Assembly (NCBI RefSeq): GCF_005221385.1
Contig: NZ_CP039904.1
Coordinates: 806,001 to 870,000 of the forward strand
From: Agrobacterium tumefaciens
GTDB lineage: Bacteria; Pseudomonadota; Alphaproteobacteria; Rhizobiales; Rhizobiaceae
Direction of reading: 5' to 3'
Length of the DNA stretch: 64,000 bases
The translations under genes were made by a program, and so were the position numbers. Positions 57,385 through 64,000 of the stretch are shown here, one piece after another. Numbering within the stretch: the first letter of the stretch is position 1; each line of letters starts with the position of its first letter. A model generated the notes under the pieces. It did not search any database, had not been told where the DNA came from, and saw nothing but the letters and a program-made list of their open reading frames with translations.

Positions 57385-58839
57385 TCAGCCGATGCCACCA
57401 ATGCAGACATATTTGAGTTCGGTATATTCTTCGATGCCATGGCGAGATCCTTCCCGCCCGAGCCCCGACATCTTGACCCCGCCGAACGGCGCCTCGGCCG
57501 TGGAAATCGCCCCCGTATTGACGCCAACCATGCCGTATTCCAGCGCCTCGGCAACCCGGAAGACTCGCGAGAGATCACACGCATAAAAATAGGAGGCAAG
57601 GCCGAAATCGGTATTGTTAGCCTGTGCGATCACATCCGCTTCATCCTCGAAACGGAAGAGCGGGGCAAGCGGCCCGAAGGTTTCCTCCCGCGCCACCTGC
57701 ATGCTGGCATCGACGTTACGCAGGATCGTCGGCTCAAAAAAATTGCCGCCCAACACGTGTTTTTTGCCGCCTGTGGCGATCTCGGCGCCTTTCGAAAGCG
57801 CATCGGCAATATGTGCTTCCACCTTGGCAATGGCGTTGCCATCAATAAGTGGACCGAGAATGCTTGCCTCGTCCAGCCCGTTGCCAACGTTCAACTGCGC
57901 GACGGCTCGCGCGAATTTTTCAGCGAAGGCGTCATACACGCCGCCCTGCACATAAAGTCGGTTGGCGCAGACGCAGGTCTGGCCATTGTTGCGAAACTTG
58001 GCGATCAGTGCCCCTTCCACGGCTGCATCGAGATCCGCATCGTCAAAAACGATGAAGGGCGCATTGCCGCCGAGTTCCAGACCCAGCTTCTTGATCGTCG
58101 GCGCGCATTGCCGGTAGAGATGTTCTCCCGTGCGCGTCGAGCCGGTGAAGGTCAGAAGGCGGATATCCGGACTTGCCGTCATCACGCCGCCGATTTCCGC
58201 GGCAGGTCCTGTCAAGATACTGAAAAGTTCGAGCGGCAGGCCCGCGCGCTGGGCGAGGATGGCAAGAGCGATAGCTGAAAAAGGCGTCTGCGGCGCGGGT
58301 TTCAGCACCACCGCGCAACCCGCGGCCAAGGCCGGACCGACTTTACGGGTAATCATGGCATTGGGAAAATTCCACGGCGTGATGGCCGCGACCACGCCGA
58401 CCGGCTGGCGCAGAACCAGAATGCGCTTATCCGGCTGATGGCCGGGCACGGTCTCGCCATTGATACGGCGTGCCTCTTCCGCGAACCATTCGATGAAGCT
58501 TGCACCATAGGCAATTTCGCCTTTGGCCTCAGTGAGTGGCTTTCCCTGTTCCAGCGTCAGGATCATGCCGAGATCGTCACGGTTTTCCATGACCAACCGG
58601 TGCCACGCCTTCAGGATGGTCGCACGCTCACCAGCCGTGCGGCGCGCCCATGCCTTCTGGGCAATCACGGCGGCAGCGATTGCTTCCTGTGTTTCCGTTG
58701 CCCCGAGTTCAGGAACCTGGCCGACGACCTCCCCCGTCGCGGGGTTGCGGATCGTCGCCGTTTCACGACCATCGCAGCCGATCCAGCGGCCGGCCACGGG
58801 CACTTTTTCACCCAGGAGTGTGGGATCATTCAGATGCAT
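57385..58839 (-). CDS. NAD(P)-dependent succinate-semialdehyde dehydrogenase-like aldehyde dehydrogenase
   Basis: 484 residues, class I aldehyde dehydrogenase. The catalytic Cys is in NNGQTCVCANRLYV and the general-base Glu in LGLELGGNAPFIVF. The cofactor region is ITPWNFPNAMITRKVGPALA. Overall it resembles GabD of 4-aminobutyrate breakdown. The ATG at 58839 with GAGGG eight bases ahead is chosen over a TTG at 58854. It is the last gene of the transporter operon, so it probably oxidises the aldehyde from the imported amine. The exact substrate is inferred. Confidence 0.88.
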   Translation of the reverse strand: MHLNDPTLLGEKVPVAGRWIGCDGRETATIRNPATGEVVGQVPELGATETQEAIAAAVIAQKAWARRTAGERATILKAWHRLVMENRDDLGMILTLEQGKPLTEAKGEIAYGASFIEWFAEEARRINGETVPGHQPDKRILVLRQPVGVVAAITPWNFPNAMITRKVGPALAAGCAVVLKPAPQTPFSAIALAILAQRAGLPLELFSILTGPAAEIGGVMTASPDIRLLTFTGSTRTGEHLYRQCAPTIKKLGLELGGNAPFIVFDDADLDAAVEGALIAKFRNNGQTCVCANRLYVQGGVYDAFAEKFARAVAQLNVGNGLDEASILGPLIDGNAIAKVEAHIADALSKGAEIATGGKKHVLGGNFFEPTILRNVDASMQVAREETFGPLAPLFRFEDEADVIAQANNTDFGLASYFYACDLSRVFRVAEALEYGMVGVNTGAISTAEAPFGGVKMSGLGREGSRHGIEEYTELKYVCIGGIG

Positions 58840-58850
58840 GAGCCAATCCC

Positions 58851-59933
58851 TCAACAGAAAACCTGAGCCGACGCCGGATCGAAGGCAAGATGCACGAGAT
58901 CGCCTCGGTTGAGACCGGAAATCGCGTCGTGGCCAAAGGGCAGCCGCACGGCAAGCGGTTCACCCGAACCGGTATGGGCAACCACGTGGACGTTGTTGCC
59001 AAGGAAGGTGATGTCGCTGACCGTTGCCTGAAAACCTGTTGAGGAACCCGGCCGGTTGCGGCTGAGCTGCAGGCGCTCGGGGCGCAGCATCAGCGCCGCC
59101 TTCTTGCCCGGTGCGGCCTCGCCATGCATCGGAATATGATCGAAGACGATATCCCGGCCCAGCGACACCGTCGCCTTGCCACCCGATGCGCCAAGGAGAT
59201 CGCAGGCGATAAAATCGCTGTCGCCGATGAATTCGGCCACGAAGCGGGTGGCAGGATGGGCATAAAGCTCCGGCCCCGTGCCAATCTGGTCGATCACCCC
59301 CTTTGAAAACACGGCGATCCGGTCGGAAAGGCGCAAGGCCTCTTCCTGATCGTGGGTGACGTAAAGGATCGTCACTTCCGTCTGCTGGTGGATGCGGCGG
59401 ATCTCGAACTGGATTTCTTCGCGCAGCTTCTTGTCGAGCGCCGACAGAGGCTCGTCCATCAGAAGTACCGGCGGATCATAGGCTAGTGCCCGCGCAAGAG
59501 CCACGCGCTGCTGCTGGCCGCCCGACATTTGCGCGGGCTTCCTGTCCTCGAAACCTTCGAGGCGTACCAGCCGCAGCATTTCTTTCACCTTGGCATCAAT
59601 TTCCGCCTTGCTCTTGCGGCGGACTTTCAGCGGAAAGGCGATGTTTTCCCCGACCGACAGATGCGGAAACAGGGTGTAGCGCTGGAAGACCATGCCGATA
59701 TTGCGCTTGTGCGACGGCGTCGACAACAGGCTTTCACCGTTCAGCAGGATGTCGCCCGCGGTCGGCTGCTCGAAGCCGGCCAGAATATAAAGCGTCGTGC
59801 TCTTGCCCGAGCCGGATGGCCCGAGAAATGTCATGAACTCACCCGGCTGCACGTCGAGATTGACATCCTGAACGGCGACGACCGGTCCGTATTGTTTGCG
59901 GATACCGCGAATTTGCAAGAGCGGTTTGGTCAT
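58851..59933 (-). CDS. ABC transporter ATP-binding protein (PotA/spermidine-putrescine type)
   Basis: 360 residues. The nucleotide-binding domain covers 1 to about 240: Walker A GPSGSGKST, signature MSGGQQQR, Walker B VLLMDEPLSALD and the switch His in YVTHDQEEA. A C-terminal TOBE-like regulatory domain follows (about 270-355). It powers import by the two permeases upstream. The ATG overlaps the preceding permease stop by 4 bases. Confidence 0.94.
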   Translation of the reverse strand: MTKPLLQIRGIRKQYGPVVAVQDVNLDVQPGEFMTFLGPSGSGKSTTLYILAGFEQPTAGDILLNGESLLSTPSHKRNIGMVFQRYTLFPHLSVGENIAFPLKVRRKSKAEIDAKVKEMLRLVRLEGFEDRKPAQMSGGQQQRVALARALAYDPPVLLMDEPLSALDKKLREEIQFEIRRIHQQTEVTILYVTHDQEEALRLSDRIAVFSKGVIDQIGTGPELYAHPATRFVAEFIGDSDFIACDLLGASGGKATVSLGRDIVFDHIPMHGEAAPGKKAALMLRPERLQLSRNRPGSSTGFQATVSDITFLGNNVHVVAHTGSGEPLAVRLPFGHDAISGLNRGDLVHLAFDPASAQVFC

Positions 59934-60730
59934 GTTTTCAGTCCTTTTCGCACAGCCGCGACAAGCAGCATGAGAATGATGGTCACCGCAATGAGAAGCG
60001 TGGAGGCGGCGGCGATGACAGGCGTCAGATCCTGACGCAGCGTCGCCCAGATTTTCACCGGCAGCGTCTGCAATGTCGGGCTTGCCATGAAGATTGCCAG
60101 CACCACCTCATCCCAGGAGGTCAGGAAGGAGAAGATCGCCGCCGAAAACAGGCCGTGGCTGATGGCGGGCAGCGTGATGCGAATTTTTGCCTGTAACGGA
60201 GTTGCGCCGCACAGCACCGCCGCATCCTCTATCGACTTGTCGAAACCCTCCAGCGCACCGGTCAGCGCCAGAATGGAGAAGGGCAGCGCCACGACGAGAT
60301 GGGCGATGACGAAACCGGCCGTCGTGCCTGCAAGACCGAATTTCAGGAAAAAGGCGTAAAGCGCCACCGCCAGCACCACGACTGGCAGAATCATCGGCGT
60401 CATGAATAGCGCGCGCAGAGTGCCGCGCCCGATGAAACGGCCACGCACCAGCCCGAAGGAGGCGACAAGACCGATGAGCACGGACAGAACGGTTACCATC
60501 AGCGCGATGCGCAGGCTCGTCCAGGCGGCATCCAGCCATCTAGGGTCAGCGAAGAAATCCGCATACCATTTCAGCGTCCAGCCGGGCGGCGGAAAAATCA
60601 GCCATTGCGACGAACCGAAGGACAAAGCGGCGATAAAGATGATCGGGAGGATCAGAAATGCCGAGGTTAGCACGGTGATGAGCAGGAGCAGCCATTTCCA
60701 GAGGCCGAGGCTGTTATAGTTCAAAAGCAT
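59930..60730 (-). CDS. ABC transporter permease (PotC-like)
   Basis: 266 residues, about six membrane helices. The coupling loop that contacts the ATPase is visible as DAAVLCGATPLQAKIRITLP. It is the second permease of a binding-protein-dependent polyamine or opine-type importer. It starts one base after the first permease's stop codon (TCA at 60732-60734). Confidence 0.92.
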   Translation of the reverse strand: MLLNYNSLGLWKWLLLLITVLTSAFLILPIIFIAALSFGSSQWLIFPPPGWTLKWYADFFADPRWLDAAWTSLRIALMVTVLSVLIGLVASFGLVRGRFIGRGTLRALFMTPMILPVVVLAVALYAFFLKFGLAGTTAGFVIAHLVVALPFSILALTGALEGFDKSIEDAAVLCGATPLQAKIRITLPAISHGLFSAAIFSFLTSWDEVVLAIFMASPTLQTLPVKIWATLRQDLTPVIAAASTLLIAVTIILMLLVAAVRKGLKT

Positions 60731-60731
60731 G

Positions 60732-61607
60732 TCAGCGCCCCCCTGCCCCGGCCGCGCCGAAGAATTTGAGCTGCACGGCGTAGAGAGTGAGCGTCACCAC
60801 CAGAAGCACCAGCGCGGCAGCCCCGCCCATGCCCCAGTTGACGAGCGACTGCACGAATTGCGCGATGAGTTCGGCCAGCATCATGTTCGCCGTACCGCCG
60901 AGCAGCGCGGGAGTGACGAAGTAACCGAGCGACATGACGAAGACCATCAGCGCGCCGGAGATCATGCCCGGCGCGGCAAGCGGAATAAGAATGCGGATTA
61001 GCGCCTGCAAACGCGTTGCCCCACACAGCGCCGCGGCCTGCAGAATGGCCGGGTCGATCTTGCGGATGACGCCGTAAAGCGGAATGATGATGAAGGGCAG
61101 CATGATATAGGTCATGCCGATGGTAACCCCGGTGAGATTGTTGACCAGCGGCAAAGGCTGATCGATGATGCCAAGGCCCATCAGCGTCTTGTTCACCACA
61201 CCCGTGCGCTGCAACAGCACCATCCAGGCATAGGTGCGCGCCAGCAGGTTGGTCCACATCGACAGCAGCAGAATAGCGAAAACGATGGAGGCAAGCCGCG
61301 CCGGCATGATGGCAAGCGCCCAGGCAACGGGAAAGCCGATCACCAGCGACACCACCGTTACCAGCGCCGATACCACGAAGGTATTGAAGAAAATCTTCAG
61401 ATAGGTGGAGCTGCCCAGCAGTGCCGCATAGTTGCCAAAGCCGAAGACGGGTTCGGTAACGCTGCGCGACAAGAGGATCAGAACCGGAACGACGAAGAAC
61501 AGGACAAGCAGAACCAGCGCCGGCAGGGTGGCGGCAAAATTGCCGGGCCGGAAGGGCATTCGCGCCCTTGCCTTCGTGCTGACTGTTTCATCGGTTAGCG
61601 AGACCAT
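60732..61607 (-). CDS. ABC transporter permease (PotB-like)
   Basis: 291 residues, about six membrane helices, with the EAA-like loop AAALCGATRLQALIRILIPL. The ATG at 61607 has GGGGAGG seven bases ahead; a TTG two codons upstream is rejected. It lies 60 bases after the binding-protein gene. Confidence 0.92.
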   Translation of the reverse strand: MVSLTDETVSTKARARMPFRPGNFAATLPALVLLVLFFVVPVLILLSRSVTEPVFGFGNYAALLGSSTYLKIFFNTFVVSALVTVVSLVIGFPVAWALAIMPARLASIVFAILLLSMWTNLLARTYAWMVLLQRTGVVNKTLMGLGIIDQPLPLVNNLTGVTIGMTYIMLPFIIIPLYGVIRKIDPAILQAAALCGATRLQALIRILIPLAAPGMISGALMVFVMSLGYFVTPALLGGTANMMLAELIAQFVQSLVNWGMGGAAALVLLVVTLTLYAVQLKFFGAAGAGGR

Positions 61608-61667
61608 GCCCAAACCTCCCCGGACGTGGAAAATTGCGCGGGCGTTTTCGCTGCCCGCGCCGTTATC

Positions 61668-62678
61668 TTATTTCGCCTGCCAGGCGTACCAGCGCTCGCC
61701 GATTTCATCGCGATGCTGTGCCCAGTAGCTCATATCGGCGTCGACCTGGCTTGCGGTTTGCTGATCCGGCAGGGTTTTCGCCGTTTCCGGATCCATCAGC
61801 TTGGCGGATTCGATATTAACAGGGGCGTAACCCGTCGCGGTCGCCATATCCGCCTGCGCCTGCGCAGAGGTGGCGAGTGCGATGAATTTCATAGCCGCAT
61901 CCCTGTTCTTCGTTCCCTTGGGCACGACGAGGGAATCCGCTGCGGTGATATTCTGTTCCCAGGAGGTCGCCACCTTCACGCCGCTTTTCTCAAGCGCCGT
62001 CATGCGGCCGTTCCAGACGCTGCCAAAGGGCGCTTCCGCCGATGCTATCAGCTGCTGCGACTGTGCGCCGCCCGACCACCAGATGATATCGGATTTGATC
62101 GTATCGAGTTTCTTGAAAGCGCGGTCGAGGTCAAGCGGATAAAGCTTGTCGGCGGCCACACCGTCGGCCAGAAGGGCAGCTTCGATCACGCCCGGTGCGG
62201 ACCATTTGTAGAAGGTGCGCTTGCCGGGAAACTTTGCCGTGTCGAACAGATCGGCCCAGCTTTTGGGGCAGGCGGCAACGGCATCGACATTGCAGCCGAT
62301 GACGAAGGAATAATAAAAGCTGCCGACGGAATAATCCGTCACGAAACGTGGGTCGAGTTTGGTCTTGTCGATGACGGAAAAGTCGAGCTTCTCCAGCAGA
62401 CCTTTCGGTCCGGCCTGCGCGGCATAGTCGCCTTCGACATCGACCACATCCCATGTCACGCCGTTTGCCTCGACCATGGCCTTCAGCTTGCCATAGTCGG
62501 TCGGGCCATCCTGAAGCACATTGATGCCGCTCGACACCATGAATTTTTCGGCCCAGGCCGCCTTCTGGGCGTCCTGCGTGGTTCCTCCCCAGCTGGAAAA
62601 GACCAGATCATTCGCCTGTGCGGCTGTGCCGAGGGCGAAAAGTGCTGCGCATGTCGTCAATACCAGTTTCGATCTCAT
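61668..62678 (-). CDS. Periplasmic solute-binding protein (PotD-like)
   Basis: 336 residues. The signal peptide runs 1 to about 22 (cleavage after AQA). The mature start NDLVFSSWGGTTQDAQKAAW is typical of polyamine/iron-type binding proteins of family 1. WWSGGAQSQQLIASAEAPFG is likely in the ligand cleft. It captures the substrate for the two permeases. The family binds polyamines, 4-aminobutyrate or related compounds; the actual ligand cannot be read from sequence. Confidence 0.9.
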   Translation of the reverse strand: MRSKLVLTTCAALFALGTAAQANDLVFSSWGGTTQDAQKAAWAEKFMVSSGINVLQDGPTDYGKLKAMVEANGVTWDVVDVEGDYAAQAGPKGLLEKLDFSVIDKTKLDPRFVTDYSVGSFYYSFVIGCNVDAVAACPKSWADLFDTAKFPGKRTFYKWSAPGVIEAALLADGVAADKLYPLDLDRAFKKLDTIKSDIIWWSGGAQSQQLIASAEAPFGSVWNGRMTALEKSGVKVATSWEQNITAADSLVVPKGTKNRDAAMKFIALATSAQAQADMATATGYAPVNIESAKLMDPETAKTLPDQQTASQVDADMSYWAQHRDEIGERWYAWQAK

Positions 62679-62735
62679 GTTCCCTTACTCCGTTTTAGAG
62701 CTTGTCGTTGGCATGCACGTCGCGGCCGGCAGCTT

Positions 62736-63050
62736 TCACCTCAGTGGTGAAAACCGCGCCGGCTTCATGATCTTGTTTTCGGCGACTTCAATGAGGTCAC
62801 GGATTTTAGGCAGAAACGATAACCAGCGCGGATCGGCCATCAGCTTTGCGCGCCGCTCCTCGCGGTCATCCAGACTGGAAAATGCCCAAATATGGACGAT
62901 CTCGTTGATTGGGCCGATCTCCGAAAAGAAGTAACCCACCAGTTCGCCGAGGTGGCTTTTCTGGATTTCGATGCCCTCTTCCTCCACGACCTTGAGATAG
63001 GCCGGAATGGCGCCGTTCTTCAGCCTGTAGGTTCGTATCTCGTAAAACAT
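62736..63050 (-). CDS. NIPSNAP-family protein
   Basis: 104 residues, ferredoxin-like dimeric alpha/beta barrel family. Visible are MFYEIRTYRLKNGAIPAYLK and an NEIVHIWAFSSLDDREERR segment, both characteristic. These proteins often accompany catabolic operons, but their role is undefined. It lies 4 bases after the aldehyde dehydrogenase stop and 57 bases before the binding-protein gene, so it is part of the operon. Confidence 0.88.
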   Translation of the reverse strand: MFYEIRTYRLKNGAIPAYLKVVEEEGIEIQKSHLGELVGYFFSEIGPINEIVHIWAFSSLDDREERRAKLMADPRWLSFLPKIRDLIEVAENKIMKPARFSPLR

Positions 63051-63054
63051 CGGC

Positions 63055-64000
63055 TCACCGCATCACGAAAGGGTCGGGAATCGGGTCGTCAGAGGTGCGC
63101 AGCCATATGGTCTTGGTGCGCGTGTAATCGAGCGCCGCCGCAAGCCCGCCTTCGCGTCCATCGCCCGAGAGGCCAAAGCCACCGAAAGGCGCGATCGGCG
63201 AGACGGCGCGATAGGTGTTTACCCAGACGATGCCCGCGCGGATCGCCTTCATCAGCCTGTGCGCGCGCGTCAGGTTCTGCGTGAAGACGCCGGAGGCAAG
63301 GCCATAGACCGTGTCATTGGCCAGCGCGATGGCTTCCGCTTCGGTTTCGAACGAAACAACCGAAAGAACGGGGCCGAAGAATTCCTTTTCCATGGAGGGC
63401 GAACGGATGCCGTCGCAATCAAGAATGGTCGGCCGATAGAAATAGCCGTCACCATCCAAAGGCTCACCACCGGTAACCACCTTCGCACCGGCATCCACCG
63501 AAGCAGAAACCAGTGAGACAATGTGCTGGCGCTGGCGCTCGGTCGCCAATGGCCCCACTTCCGTCGCCATATCCAGCGGCGAACCGATGCGGATCGCCTC
63601 GGCCTTCGCCGCCAGAATCTGGAGGAAACGGTCCTTGACGCTTCTTTCGATAATCAGCCGCGAGCCGGCGACGCAGCTCTGGCCGGTTGCGGCAAAAATG
63701 CCTGCCACCTGCGCATTGGCGGCGCTCTCGAGATCTGCATCAGCGAAAACGAGGATCGGCGACTTGCCGCCGAGTTCCAGCGATGTCGAGGCAAGGTTTT
63801 CAGCCGAATTGCGGACGATGTGACGCGCCGTTTCCGGCCCGCCGGTAAAGGCGATATGAGCCACCTTCGGATGGGTGGTGAGCGCGGTGCCGCAGGAGGC
63901 ACCGAAACCGGTAACGATATTGACGACGCCAGCTGGAAAACCGGCCTCATGCACCAGCCGGGCAAATTCCAGCAGCGGTGCCGGACCATCTTCCGAGGCC
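63055..64000 (-). CDS. Aldehyde dehydrogenase (partial, N-terminus beyond the window)
   Basis: About 315 residues of a class I aldehyde dehydrogenase entering from the right edge; the N-terminal cofactor half is cut off. The catalytic cysteine is in ATGQSCVAGSRLI and the Glu in SLELGGKSPILVFADADLE. The C-terminus has NTYRAVSPIAPFGGFGLSGD and ends LRTSDDPIPDPFVMR. It is distinct from the GabD-like enzyme at the other end of this operon. The substrate is not identifiable. The frame stays open to the window edge, so the first GTG seen (63954) is not the true start. Confidence 0.88.
   Translation of the reverse strand, partial: ASEDGPAPLLEFARLVHEAGFPAGVVNIVTGFGASCGTALTTHPKVAHIAFTGGPETARHIVRNSAENLASTSLELGGKSPILVFADADLESAANAQVAGIFAATGQSCVAGSRLIIERSVKDRFLQILAAKAEAIRIGSPLDMATEVGPLATERQRQHIVSLVSASVDAGAKVVTGGEPLDGDGYFYRPTILDCDGIRSPSMEKEFFGPVLSVVSFETEAEAIALANDTVYGLASGVFTQNLTRAHRLMKAIRAGIVWVNTYRAVSPIAPFGGFGLSGDGREGGLAAALDYTRTKTIWLRTSDDPIPDPFVMR

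Overview
The window is gene-dense, G+C-rich (about 60% by eye) chromosomal DNA of an alphaproteobacterium. It is almost certainly a member of the Rhizobiaceae and most likely Agrobacterium. Support comes from the zinc-free 41-residue L36, GapR, a Brucella-type Omp10 lipoprotein, homospermidine synthase, a CtrA-type box, DUF1036/DUF1244/DUF882 proteins, and the set purEK, pyk, hemH, gltBD and kdp. From memory these genes lie on the linear chromosome of A. tumefaciens/fabrum; that placement is recollection, not something the sequence proves. I see no rRNA, tRNA, insertion sequence, phage, CRISPR array or replication origin.

Layout. 1-7.8 kb: end of purE, purK, rpmJ, a TPR protein, gapR, DUF1244, an N-formylglutamate amidohydrolase-like gene, DUF1036, pyk and a DUF882 murein-peptidase-like protein. 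8-15 kb: an orphan NtrC-type regulator, pepF, a class IV aminotransferase, a diguanylate cyclase and homospermidine synthase. 15-24.8 kb: envelope and housekeeping genes (omp10, a 5'-nucleotidase with a LysM domain, hemH, an SPFH/NfeD pair, arabinose-5-phosphate isomerase, a PAS protein, a beta-barrel protein behind a CtrA-like site, galU/exoN). 24.9-29.7 kb: an MltB-like transglycosylase, an SGNH-like protein lacking catalytic residues, and a two-component pair. 29.9-37.7 kb: glutamate synthase with an extra small membrane ORF between its subunits, and threonine aldolase. 37.7-46 kb: the potassium-uptake cluster kdpFABC-kdpDE with two extra small ORFs and a stable hairpin between kdpC and kdpD. 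46-51 kb: an asparagine/aspartate module (permease, asparaginase, aspartase, GntR regulator). 51-57.4 kb: an RND efflux operon with two adapter proteins and a divergent TetR regulator. 57.4 kb to the end: an operon for a polyamine-type ABC importer flanked by two aldehyde dehydrogenases and a NIPSNAP protein.

How the genes work together. Nitrogen handling is prominent: glutamate synthase, asparagine uptake and deamidation to aspartate, aspartate to fumarate, homospermidine synthesis, and import plus oxidation of an amine- or aldehyde-yielding compound. Envelope genes are the second theme. Most operons are joined by 1-4 base ATGA/TTGA/TAATG overlaps.

The most interesting non-coding signals are: (a) two copies of a 21-bp operator placed as mirror images at the start sites of the divergent ansP and aspA promoters; (b) a TTGACT-N8-AGTCAA palindrome over the efflux-operon promoter; (c) a TTAA-N7-TTAA CtrA box upstream of a beta-barrel gene; and (d) a perfect 11-bp stem with a C(UUCG)G loop between kdpC and kdpD. 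Three small membrane ORFs that length-filtered gene calling would miss are reported. No wholly new multi-gene system is evident; the transporter/double-dehydrogenase cluster at the right edge is the least understood multi-gene unit.
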